From assembly GCA_031181345.1 (NCBI GenBank), contig JAPSLC010000030.1:1-61273 (forward strand): a DNA stretch of 61,273 nt, written 5' to 3'. This DNA is from Cupriavidus sp. Its GTDB lineage: Bacteria; Pseudomonadota; Gammaproteobacteria; Burkholderiales; Burkholderiaceae. Shown here one piece after another: positions 30,377-38,046 of the stretch. The position numbers were made by a program, and so were the translations under genes. Under the pieces are notes generated by a model. It had not been told where the DNA came from. It saw only the letters and a list, made by a program, of their open reading frames with translations, and searched no databases. Every line of letters begins with the position of its first letter. Position 1 is the first letter of the stretch.

Positions 30377-31279
30377 TCAAGCGGCGAGCCTGGCGCGGGC
30401 CTCTTCGACCGTGCGCGGCACCGGCGTCGGTTCGAGCCCGATCATCCGCGCGACGTTGTTGCCGAGGTAGTCCTCGAGCGTGTCCTCGTCCAGATTGAGC
30501 CCCTGCGGCGGCTCGAAGCACAGCACCTCCAGCAACCGCAGCCACATGCCCGGCTCGTTCGGCGGCGTATCGGAGCCGAACAGGATCTTGTGCTTGGGCA
30601 AGACCTTGGCGAATTCGACGATGCGCGACTGCAGGCACCAGCCCGATTCGCAATAGACGTTGGGCATGTCCATCGCCATCTGGAACGGCTCGAAGCAATA
30701 GACGCCGCCGGTCTGCACGCCGAAATGAGCCATGATGAAATTGACCGTCGGAAATTCCTTGATCATCGGCACCCATTCGGTCGGGATGCTGTAAGGACCG
30801 TCGCCGGTATGCAGCTTGACCAGTACGCCGAGTTCCGCGCATTTCTGCAGCGCCGGACGCAGCCAGTCGAGCGCGCGATCGGGCCGATAGGCGTGCATAT
30901 TGGCCTGGAACTGGACCATCTTGAAGCCGAGCTTGCGCACGTAATGGTCGATCGCGTTGACGCCGTTCTCGACGCCGCAGCGCGGGTTGTAGACGAAGCA
31001 GCCGATGAAGCGGTCGGGATATTTGCGCACCATCTCGACCGTGTAGGCCATATAGGCGTCGATCGATTCGCTGCCCGATTTGGTGCCGTCGGTCCAGGTG
31101 TAGATGGTGTTGCCTTGCGGCGGCTGGATGAAGGCGCGATCGATGCGGCGCGGCTTGCCGTTGATCAGGAATGGGCCATCCATCATCTGGATCAGGCGCT
31201 CGCCGGTGAAGGGCTCGCCATCGTGCCGCCATGCCAGATCGACCAGATTGGTCGGATAGCAACTGGTGTCGATGATCAT
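30377..31279 (-). CDS. Amidohydrolase-2 paralogue lacking the His-x-His metal ligands
   Basis: First gene of the leftward operon. The 300-residue protein is clearly a tandem duplicate of its downstream neighbour, but the N-terminal metal motif is Ser6-Cys7-Tyr8 (MIIDTSCYP) instead of His-x-His, and the Lys-x-His pair is Gln123-Phe-Gln125. The later ligands are retained: His157 (LHTGDGPY), His185 (AHFGVQTGG) and Asp237 (FGSDTPPNEP). It is full length with good GAGGAGAC at the ATG 31279, so it is not a decayed gene. It is best read as a structural or regulatory partner, or an enzyme with an altered metal site. A frame extension to 31450 is rejected, since it covers the leader palindrome. Confidence 0.85.
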   Translation of the reverse strand: MIIDTSCYPTNLVDLAWRHDGEPFTGERLIQMMDGPFLINGKPRRIDRAFIQPPQGNTIYTWTDGTKSGSESIDAYMAYTVEMVRKYPDRFIGCFVYNPRCGVENGVNAIDHYVRKLGFKMVQFQANMHAYRPDRALDWLRPALQKCAELGVLVKLHTGDGPYSIPTEWVPMIKEFPTVNFIMAHFGVQTGGVYCFEPFQMAMDMPNVYCESGWCLQSRIVEFAKVLPKHKILFGSDTPPNEPGMWLRLLEVLCFEPPQGLNLDEDTLEDYLGNNVARMIGLEPTPVPRTVEEARARLAA

Positions 31280-31399
31280 GCGGGTGTCTCCTCGCAATGC
31301 TGCAGGTTGAAGGCATGCGGGACCGGCCGGTCGTTGCGGACGGGCCGGACTCGCGTTGCGTTCGGGAGCACTGTCGAGGGGAGCGTTGGAAGAATGCGC

Positions 31400-31421
31400 C
31401 ACCGACGGTACTCCGTCAGTG
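31400..31421. promoter_or_regulatory. Palindrome in the leader of the amidohydrolase-ubiD operon
   Basis: CACCGACGG (31400-31408) and CCGTCAGTG (31413-31421) are inverted repeats with one mismatch and a TACT spacer. It lies in the 316-base gene-free stretch 31280-31595, about 65 bases downstream of the predicted transcription start, so it could be an operator or an RNA hairpin. Confidence 0.45.
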
Positions 31422-31433
31422 AGCAATCTCCAG

Positions 31434-31469
31434 TTGAACGATCGCGGCATTGCGCCGCTGCTTGTTCAA
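31434..31469. promoter_or_regulatory. Nested inverted repeat just downstream of the operon promoter
   Basis: TTGAAC (31434-31439) pairs with GTTCAA (31464-31469), and inside it GCGGC (31444-31448) pairs with GCCGC (31454-31458). It begins about 20 bases after the expected start point of the promoter at 31523-31494, a usual place for a repressor roadblock. Confidence 0.45.
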
Positions 31470-31493
31470 TCGACCGCTTCTACCCACGGCGCC

Positions 31494-31523
31494 TTTATAC
31501 CGCCGTGGAAATTCGGCTGTCAA
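31494..31523 (-). promoter_or_regulatory. Sigma70 promoter of the amidohydrolase-ubiD-ubiX-cobW operon
   Basis: On the minus strand a perfect TTGACA (31523-31518) is followed after 18 bases by TATAAA (31499-31494); GTATAA gives a 17-base spacer. It is the only strong promoter seen between the SDR stop and the first amidohydrolase gene and implies a leader of about 200 bases. Confidence 0.7.
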
Positions 31524-31595
31524 GCGGGAAGCGTGAACGCGGCGTTGCCGCGCCCACCTTCCCGCAGCCGCCTGATCGAATCGATCAGCGCTCGA

Positions 31596-32339
31596 TCAGG
31601 CGTTGGTGCCGTTATCGATGGTCCATGCCGCACCGGTCACCGCCTGCGCCTCGGGCGAGGCCAGCAAGGCCACCACGGCGGCGACATCGTCGGGCGAAGC
31701 GAAACGCTGCGGCCCCGCCATCAGCGAGCGCTGCCATTCCGCGTGCGGGCCGTCCGGCGGATTCATGTCGGTGGCGGTCGAGCCCGGATGCACGACATTG
31801 ACCGTGATGCCGCGCGGACCGAAGTCGCGCGCCAGGCCCTGCGTCATGCCGACCAGCGCCGCCTTGCTGGCGCTGTAGATCGCCATTCCCTGCCCCGGCA
31901 CGCGCACGGCCAGGTTGCTGCCGATCGAGATGATGCGGCCGCCATCGGGCATCACCGCCGCCGCCGCCTTGATCGCGAAGAAGGCGGCGCGGACGTTGAC
32001 GGCCATCGTGACATCGAAGTCCTCGACAGTCGCTTCCGTCGGCGAACCCGCGCGGAAGATGCCGGCGTTGTTCACCAGGATATCGATCTTGCCGAACGTT
32101 GCCGCGGCCCGGGCCACCGCATCGGCCACCGCCTTCGGGTCGGTGTTGTCGGCGCGGATCGCCAGCGCCTGCCGCCCATGCGCGCGCACCTGCGCGACAA
32201 CTTCCTCGGCCTGCTGCTCCGAGCTGGCGTAGGTCAGCGCAACGTCCGCACCATCGGCGGCCAGCCGGCGTGCGATGGCGGCGCCGATGCCACGGCTGCC
32301 GCCGGTGACCAGGGCCGATTTTCCTTGCAGGGATGCCAT
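31596..32339 (-). CDS. Short-chain dehydrogenase/reductase
   Basis: Classical SDR of 247 residues with the NAD(P)-binding TGGSRGIG (12-19), the NNAG motif, and the catalytic Tyr-Lys in YSASK; the Thr/Ser-Arg before Gly suggests NADPH preference. It resembles FabG-like 3-oxoacyl reductases often found beside TetR genes. AAGGAGC is five bases before ATG 32339. The divergent TetR gene at 32549 is its likely repressor. Substrate unknown. Confidence 0.88.
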   Translation of the reverse strand: MASLQGKSALVTGGSRGIGAAIARRLAADGADVALTYASSEQQAEEVVAQVRAHGRQALAIRADNTDPKAVADAVARAAATFGKIDILVNNAGIFRAGSPTEATVEDFDVTMAVNVRAAFFAIKAAAAVMPDGGRIISIGSNLAVRVPGQGMAIYSASKAALVGMTQGLARDFGPRGITVNVVHPGSTATDMNPPDGPHAEWQRSLMAGPQRFASPDDVAAVVALLASPEAQAVTGAAWTIDNGTNA

Positions 32340-32451
32340 GTCTTGCTCCTTGAACGTGTTGTTCAACGTGGTTTCAAACGTCGGTCTTGCGGCCGCCGGC
32401 AACGAAGCCCGGGCAGTGCCGCTGCGTATCGACCGCCGCACTTGCAATTCA

Positions 32452-32463
32452 TACCGTTCGGTA
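32452..32463. promoter_or_regulatory. Candidate TetR operator between SDR and tetR genes
   Basis: TACCG and CGGTA flank two bases (32452-32463), and ATTCAT (32447-32452) with ATGAAT (32469-32474) forms a wider dyad around it. Placed between the divergent SDR and TetR starts, it is the best candidate for the repressor site. Confidence 0.5.
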
Positions 32464-32489
32464 CAAATATGAATCGCATTATTGGCACG

Positions 32490-32518
32490 TTGTCGCCGAC
32501 GGTCAAGAGAATTACTAT
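32490..32518 (+). promoter_or_regulatory. Sigma70-like promoter of the tetR-type gene
   Basis: TTGTCG (32490-32495) and TACTAT (32513-32518) with a 17-base spacer, 31 bases before the ATG at 32549. Confidence 0.5.
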
Positions 32519-32548
32519 CCGGTCAGTACAGAATTCACCGTTCCATCC

Positions 32549-33223
32549 ATGAACCAACGAGGAAGACCCCGCGCCTTTGACCGCGACACCGCCCTGCAGG
32601 CGGCGATGCGCGTGTTCTGGGAACGCGGCTACGAACAGGCGTCGCTGAGCGAGCTGACCGCCGCGATGGGGATCAACCGCCCCAGCCTCTATGCCGCCTT
32701 CGGCGACAAGGCGCAGTTGTTCAGCGAGGCCACGGCGCTGTATCAGCGCACCATGAACTTCACCACGCCGGCCCTGGCGCGACCGACCGCCCGCGCGGCG
32801 GTCGAGGCGATGCTGCGCGACAACGTCGAGGCCTATTGCGACCCGACGACGCCGCGCGGCTGCCTGGTGGTATCGGTGGCCGCGTCGTGCCCGGACGAGG
32901 ACAGCGAGATGAAGACGATGCTGTCGAGCAAGCTGCGCACGGTCGGCGAGTCGGTGCGCCAGCGCCTGAAGCAAGGCGTCGAAGCTGGCGAACTGCCGGC
33001 CGACACGGACGTCGGCGCCCTTGCCGCGTATTTCGAAACCGTGCTGCAGGGCCTGTCGATCCAGGCCCGCACCGGCGCCTCGCGCCAGCGGCTGCATCGG
33101 GTGGTGGATTGCGCGATGCGGGTGTGGGATAGCCTGCAGGGGTCGGAGGAACCGGTCGCCGCACCAGCAATCGCGGCTGCACCGGCGCCAGCACGACGGC
33201 GTGGGAAATCTGCCGGGCCGTGA
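32549..33223 (+). CDS. TetR-family regulator
   Basis: A 224-residue TetR repressor with the N-terminal HTH (about residues 10-55: ELTAAMGINRPSLYAAFGDK) of the AcrR/YxaF type and a C-terminal ligand domain containing PRGCLVVSVA. The tail is Ala/Pro/Arg-rich. It is divergent from the SDR gene and probably represses it and itself. Start ATG 32549 follows directly on the promoter at 32490-32518. Confidence 0.88.
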   Translation: MNQRGRPRAFDRDTALQAAMRVFWERGYEQASLSELTAAMGINRPSLYAAFGDKAQLFSEATALYQRTMNFTTPALARPTARAAVEAMLRDNVEAYCDPTTPRGCLVVSVAASCPDEDSEMKTMLSSKLRTVGESVRQRLKQGVEAGELPADTDVGALAAYFETVLQGLSIQARTGASRQRLHRVVDCAMRVWDSLQGSEEPVAAPAIAAAPAPARRRGKSAGP

Positions 33224-33303
33224 GGCGGCCGGTCCGCCAGCCCTTTACCGAGCAAACCTCGCGAACGTGCCCGGCGTCAATGCCGGGAGAAGGCCTTCGC
33301 CCA

Positions 33304-34593
33304 TCAAAACGCCGCTTCCCGCCCAAACCGCATGCCGCGCGCCAGCAGCATGGCCGCCAATGCCGACAGCGCCACGATGGCTGCGGCCGCGTGCCAGCCC
33401 CAGGCCTCGATGGCCGCGCCCACGGTAATGGGCCCCACCACCTGCCCCAGATTGCTGCCCTGCATCAGCAGCCCGACCACGACCGGCACCAGCGCGGCGG
33501 CCGGCGCGACAACGGGCGCGCTCGACAGCAAGGTGGCCGGAATCAGCCCGCCCACGGCAGAGAACAGCAGGCACAGCAGGAAGGTCGGCACATCGCCGAA
33601 GAGCGGCAGGAAGATGCCGAGCGCCGCCAGCCCCATCGTTAGGCAGGTGGCGCCCACGATCACGGGTCGCGACATGCCGCGCGCCAGCAGATAGCCGGCG
33701 GCGAGGTTGCCGATCATGTTGGCGCCGATCGCCAGCGCGGTCAGCAGGCCGACCATGCGGTGCGAGGCGCCGATCCGTTCGATCAGCAGCACCGGCAGGA
33801 AGCTGAACAACGCAAAGAACATCAGGCTGTAGAGCGCAAAGCAGGCAGCCAGCCGCAGCGGCTGGCCCTCGCGCAGCACGGTCACGATATCGGCGCGCAT
33901 GCCGGCGGCGATGGCGGCAGCACCGCGCGATGGGGACGACGGCTGCGGCGATGCCTGCCGCCGTGCAGGGGCCGGTACCGCCAGCCGCGCCGCCCCGATC
34001 GCGACGACGGCAACCGCCCCACTCGCCCACCACAGTTCGCGCCAGTTGTCGAACAGCGGACCGGCGACCATCGCCAGCGCCATGCCGGCCGGCATGAAGC
34101 AACTCCACAACGCAAAGGCGATCTCGCGGCGCTGCGGCGGCACCACCCGCTGCAGGACCGCGGGTCCGGCCACCGCGATCAGCAGGAAACCCAGCCCTTC
34201 GACCAGGCGCGACGCCATCAGCGCCGGCAGCGTCGGCGCGAGCGCGCCGGCGCAGGCGCCCACTACCACCGCCAGCAAGCCACTCAGCAAGACGCGCCGG
34301 TCACCGAAGGCGGGCACCAGCGCACCGGCTGGAATACCACCGATCGAGCCCAGCAACGCCACGACGGCCATCAGCCAGCCGGCCTGCGCGAGGCTCGCAC
34401 CGAGCTCTGCCTGCAGCATCGGCGTCGCGATGGCGGCCTTGCCGACCTGCAGCGCCGCGACGACGCCGGCACCGACCACCACTGCCACCGTCAGCCACAT
34501 TGCCGCTTTGCCGGACGGCGCAGGCATCGACGCTGCCTCCTCTCGTCTCCCGCCGGCGGACCATGCTTGGCGCCCGCTCGCACAATCGGTCAT
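33304..34593 (-). CDS. MFS transporter, CynX/NimT-like
   Basis: A 429-residue, 12-helix major facilitator protein. Its twelve helices start after a hydrophilic lead of about 30 residues (AAMWLTVAVVV). The ATG at 34593 has GGAG six bases upstream; ATG 34527 with AGGAGG is an equally good start 22 codons further in. Divergent from the LysR gene at 34730 across 136 bases, so it is probably its target. Substrate not predictable beyond small organic or amphiphilic compound. Confidence 0.85.
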   Translation of the reverse strand: MTDCASGRQAWSAGGRREEAASMPAPSGKAAMWLTVAVVVGAGVVAALQVGKAAIATPMLQAELGASLAQAGWLMAVVALLGSIGGIPAGALVPAFGDRRVLLSGLLAVVVGACAGALAPTLPALMASRLVEGLGFLLIAVAGPAVLQRVVPPQRREIAFALWSCFMPAGMALAMVAGPLFDNWRELWWASGAVAVVAIGAARLAVPAPARRQASPQPSSPSRGAAAIAAGMRADIVTVLREGQPLRLAACFALYSLMFFALFSFLPVLLIERIGASHRMVGLLTALAIGANMIGNLAAGYLLARGMSRPVIVGATCLTMGLAALGIFLPLFGDVPTFLLCLLFSAVGGLIPATLLSSAPVVAPAAALVPVVVGLLMQGSNLGQVVGPITVGAAIEAWGWHAAAAIVALSALAAMLLARGMRFGREAAF

Positions 34594-34669
34594 GTCGTTC
34601 TCCTGTACCGGAACATCGCGATGGCCGACAGCATCGCACCCGCGCTGCATCGACGGAAGTGATATAAGT

Positions 34670-34686
34670 TCGATCCAAATGATCGA
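34670..34686. promoter_or_regulatory. Candidate LysR operator
   Basis: TCGATC (34670-34675) and GATCGA (34681-34686) form a perfect dyad with a CAAAT centre in the divergent intergenic region between the MFS and LysR genes. The surrounding 40 bases are notably AT-rich. Confidence 0.5.
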
Positions 34687-34729
34687 TTGAATAGATCAGT
34701 CCGCCACCGCCTCCGCGCTTGCCCGCACC

Positions 34730-35641
34730 ATGCTCGACGCCCTGACCCTCGACCAGTTGCGCACCTTCGTCACCGTCGCCGAAGCGGGCAGCTTTCGCGG
34801 GGGCGCGGCCAAACTGGGCCGCGTGCAATCGGCGGTCAGCCACGCGATCGCCAATCTGGAGGCGCAGCTTGGCGTCGCGCTGTTCGACCGCAGCGGGCGG
34901 CGCCCGGTATTGACCGCGGAAGGCCAGGCGCTGCTGGTCAATGCGCGCGACATCCTGCTGCGTGTCGACGCGATGCGGGCGCGCGCCCGCGGGCTCGGCC
35001 AGCAGCTGGAGCTCGAACTTTCCGTGGTGGTCGATAACCTGTTTCCGCTGGCGCAGATCGGTGCCGCATTGGAGGCGATGCGCGAGCGCTATCCCTCGGT
35101 GGCGATCCGGCTGGCGGTCGAACCGCTGGGCGGTCCGCTCGCTGCGCTGCTGGAGCAGCGTGCCACCCTGGCCGTGATGGTCGGCGAGGGCTTTCGCGAT
35201 CCGCGCGTCGCGCTGCAGGCGCTGTCCTCGACCGAGGTGGTGGCCGTCGTGTCCGCGCGCCATCCGCTGGCGTCGCGACGGCGCGGTCCGCCGCTCGGGC
35301 TCGCCGACCTGGCCGATCACCTGCAGATCGTGCAGTCCGATCCCACGCCGCTGTCCGCCGGCCGCGACTTCGGCGTGCTGTCGCCACAGACCTGTCGCGT
35401 CAACACACAGGACACCAAATACGCGCTGATCCTGTCCGGCCTCGGATGGGGTCGGCTGCCGCGCTGGCTGGTCGAACGCGACCTGCACGAAGGCCGGTTG
35501 GTGCGCGTTGCCACCACTGCGCTGGGCCGGGACGCGCGGGTCCTCTACGAAGCCTATCTGGCGCACCGCGTGGACCAGCCGTTGGGGCCGGCCGCGCAGG
35601 CGTTTCGCGAAGTCCTGACCCGTATCGCCGCACAAGGCTGA
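34730..35641 (+). CDS. LysR-family regulator
   Basis: A 303-residue LysR protein with N-terminal HTH (GSFRGGAAKLGRVQSAVSHAI, about 20-40) and an intact effector domain. It starts at ATG 34730 in the lead LDALTLDQLRTFVTVAEAG. Divergent from the CynX/NimT-like MFS gene, which it probably controls. A TonB-dependent receptor follows on the same strand after 122 bases, but that gene has its own Fur-type promoter. Confidence 0.9.
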   Translation: MLDALTLDQLRTFVTVAEAGSFRGGAAKLGRVQSAVSHAIANLEAQLGVALFDRSGRRPVLTAEGQALLVNARDILLRVDAMRARARGLGQQLELELSVVVDNLFPLAQIGAALEAMRERYPSVAIRLAVEPLGGPLAALLEQRATLAVMVGEGFRDPRVALQALSSTEVVAVVSARHPLASRRRGPPLGLADLADHLQIVQSDPTPLSAGRDFGVLSPQTCRVNTQDTKYALILSGLGWGRLPRWLVERDLHEGRLVRVATTALGRDARVLYEAYLAHRVDQPLGPAAQAFREVLTRIAAQG

Positions 35642-35685
35642 CCGGCTGGCCCATGTTCCCGGGCGCAATGCAGTGCGGGCTTATG

Positions 35686-35714
35686 TTGCAAACAGGAATG
35701 GTTATCAATAAGAT
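35686..35714 (+). promoter_or_regulatory. Promoter of the TonB-dependent receptor gene
   Basis: TTGCAA (35686-35691) and TAAGAT (35709-35714) are 17 bases apart, 49 bases before the receptor ATG. The Fur-like box fills the spacer. Confidence 0.55.
35694..35712. promoter_or_regulatory. Fur-like box
   Basis: The 19 bases at 35694-35712, read on the minus strand, agree with the Fur consensus GATAATGATAATCATTATC at 12 of 19 positions, with 12 of 14 in the core. It overlaps the receptor promoter spacer, a usual place for iron repression of siderophore receptors. Confidence 0.6.
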
Positions 35715-35763
35715 TGACGGCTTTTTGTAACCGCAAATTACGAGAGAGCCCGGACCACGCGCC

Positions 35764-37989
35764 ATGAGACAGAAACGTGCCTGTTTGCAACCGTCGCGGC
35801 TGACGCCGTCGGCCCTGATCGCCGCGGCCATCGCCGGCGGCGCCCCGCTTTCCACGCTGGCGCAGCAGGCGCCGTCCGCCAGTGCGAGCACCGCGCCCGC
35901 CCATGAGCTGAACACCGTCGAGGTACGGGTCGACCGGATCAAGAGCGACCTGGTCAACCCCACACGGCAGGTCACCGTGATCGAGCGCGAGCAGATCGAG
36001 GAGCTCAAGACCGGCTCGACCAACCTGGCGACGATGCTCAGCAAGCTGATTCCGGGCATGGCCGACTCGAGCCGCACCGTGACGGACTTCGGCCAGACGC
36101 TGCGCGGACGCAGCGCGCTGGTGCTGGTCGACGGCATTCCACTCAATACCAACCGCGATTCCGCCCGCAACCTGGCGACGATCGATCCGAGCAACATCGA
36201 GCGGATCGAAGTGCTGCGCGGCAGCAGCGCGCTGTACGGCGCCGGCGCGAGCGGCGGCATCATCTCGATCACGACGCGCACCGCGGGCGGTCCGCCGAGC
36301 GCCGACACCACCGTGACGCTGGGCACGCCGCTGACGCGGCTCAGCAAGGAAGGCCTCAGCGCCAACGTGCAGCAGCACTTCTCGGGCAGCCAGGGTCCGA
36401 TCGACTACGCCTTCCACGTCGGCGCGCAGCGCATCGGCAGCCCCTATGACGCGAACGGCCATCGCATCGCGCCGGAGCCGAGCCAGGGCGATCTGTTCGA
36501 TTCCAACGTCTACAACGTCAGCGGCAAGCTGGGCTGGCGCATCGACGGCCAGCAGCGCGTGCAGCTGAGCCTGAGCCGGTATCACGCCAGGCAGAACACC
36601 GACTACGCGTCCGACCCATCGGTCGGACGCCTGCCCGCGGGCTCGGCCACGGCGCGCGCGATCCGCGGCCTGCAGCTGGAAAACCAGAACGAGCTGCGGA
36701 ACACGGTGCTGAACCTGGACTACCAGCATCAGGACGTCCTGGGCAGCACGGTATCGACGCAGTTCTACTATCGCGAATATTTCACGCGCTTTCCCCCGTT
36801 CGATGCGCGCGCGGTCGCCACGCGCGGCGGCAATGTCGACCAGATCAGCCAGAACAGCAGTGTCTTCGGCGGCCGGCTGACGGTTGGTACGCCGCTGGGT
36901 ACGAGCAAGCAGACCAAGCTGCTGTGGGGCGCGGACTACAACCAGGAACGCAGCGACATGCCGCTGGACGTGTTCGACGCGGCGCGCTACGACGCCAGCG
37001 GCGGCCTGGTGTTCCAGCGCACCGGCGAACTCACCTATATGCCCCCACTGACCACGCGCAGCGGCGGCGTGTTCGGCCAGCTGCAGCACAAGTTCGACGA
37101 GCGCTGGTCGATGGAAGGCGGCGTGCGCTACGAGCGCGCCAGCGCCAGCTTCGACGACTTCGTGCCGCTGTCGCAGTCGAAGGTCGCCAACCCTGTCGGC
37201 GTCAAGGGCGGCACCGTCGACTACGGCGCCTGGCTGTTCAACCTCGGCGCGGCCTTTGCGCCGATCAAGGGGCAGGAATTCTATGGCGCCTTCAGCCAGG
37301 GCTTCCAGCTGCCCGACATCGGACTGCAGATCCGCAACGCGCGTCCCGGCTTCGACATCCACTCGTCGAGCCTGGAGCCGGTCAAGACCAACAACTACGA
37401 GCTTGGCTGGCGCGGCGCGCTGGGCAGCAACACGCTCGCCAACGTGGCGGTGTTCTACACCACGTCGAAGCTGGGCGACGTGCAGAGCTTCAACAACGGG
37501 CTGATCCTGACCCGCACCAAGGAGCGCATCTTCGGGGTCGAGGCCGCCGCCGACTATCTGACCGACGACGAGAAGTGGGGCGTCGGCGGGACCTTCACCT
37601 GGATGCGCGGACGCGAGCAGCCGCAGGGCGGCAGCTTCCAGAACATGACCGGCTACCGCATTCCGCCGCTGAAGCTGACCGGCTACCTGCAATACCGGCC
37701 GGTCAGCCAATGGAGCAACCGGCTGCAGGTCAGCTATTACGCCGGGCGCGACTATCGGCTCAACGGGCAGAACAGCTTCGGCCGGCGCGATACCGGCAGC
37801 TACACGACGCTCGATCTGATCAGCCGTTACCAGCTGACGCGCAAGGACACCATCACGATCGGCATCGAGAACCTGCTCAATCGCGACTACTACCCCTTGT
37901 ACAGCCAGCTGCTGCGCAACAGCAGCAATACCAGCCGGCTGCCGGCGTCGGGCATCACGCTGACGGCGATGTATCAGCACCGCTGGTAG
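35764..37989 (+). CDS. TonB-dependent siderophore receptor
   Basis: Outer-membrane receptor for ferric siderophore uptake. The 741 residues have a signal peptide (to about residue 34, LSTLAQQ), a plug domain with the RGRSALVLVDGIPLN and RIEVLRGSSALYGAGASGGIISI motifs (about 115-180), and a 22-strand barrel ending in the aromatic residue (MYQHRW) required for BAM-assisted insertion. The plug resembles IutA-type hydroxamate/citrate receptors. It is an orphan: no siderophore synthesis or ABC uptake genes are near. Iron control is suggested by the Fur-like box in its promoter. Confidence 0.9.
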   Translation: MRQKRACLQPSRLTPSALIAAAIAGGAPLSTLAQQAPSASASTAPAHELNTVEVRVDRIKSDLVNPTRQVTVIEREQIEELKTGSTNLATMLSKLIPGMADSSRTVTDFGQTLRGRSALVLVDGIPLNTNRDSARNLATIDPSNIERIEVLRGSSALYGAGASGGIISITTRTAGGPPSADTTVTLGTPLTRLSKEGLSANVQQHFSGSQGPIDYAFHVGAQRIGSPYDANGHRIAPEPSQGDLFDSNVYNVSGKLGWRIDGQQRVQLSLSRYHARQNTDYASDPSVGRLPAGSATARAIRGLQLENQNELRNTVLNLDYQHQDVLGSTVSTQFYYREYFTRFPPFDARAVATRGGNVDQISQNSSVFGGRLTVGTPLGTSKQTKLLWGADYNQERSDMPLDVFDAARYDASGGLVFQRTGELTYMPPLTTRSGGVFGQLQHKFDERWSMEGGVRYERASASFDDFVPLSQSKVANPVGVKGGTVDYGAWLFNLGAAFAPIKGQEFYGAFSQGFQLPDIGLQIRNARPGFDIHSSSLEPVKTNNYELGWRGALGSNTLANVAVFYTTSKLGDVQSFNNGLILTRTKERIFGVEAAADYLTDDEKWGVGGTFTWMRGREQPQGGSFQNMTGYRIPPLKLTGYLQYRPVSQWSNRLQVSYYAGRDYRLNGQNSFGRRDTGSYTTLDLISRYQLTRKDTITIGIENLLNRDYYPLYSQLLRNSSNTSRLPASGITLTAMYQHRW

Positions 37990-38046
37990 GCGGCGAGCCG
38001 GACGAGCCTGCAGGGTCGCGCGCCCGCGGGCCCGCCCGGATGTCGC

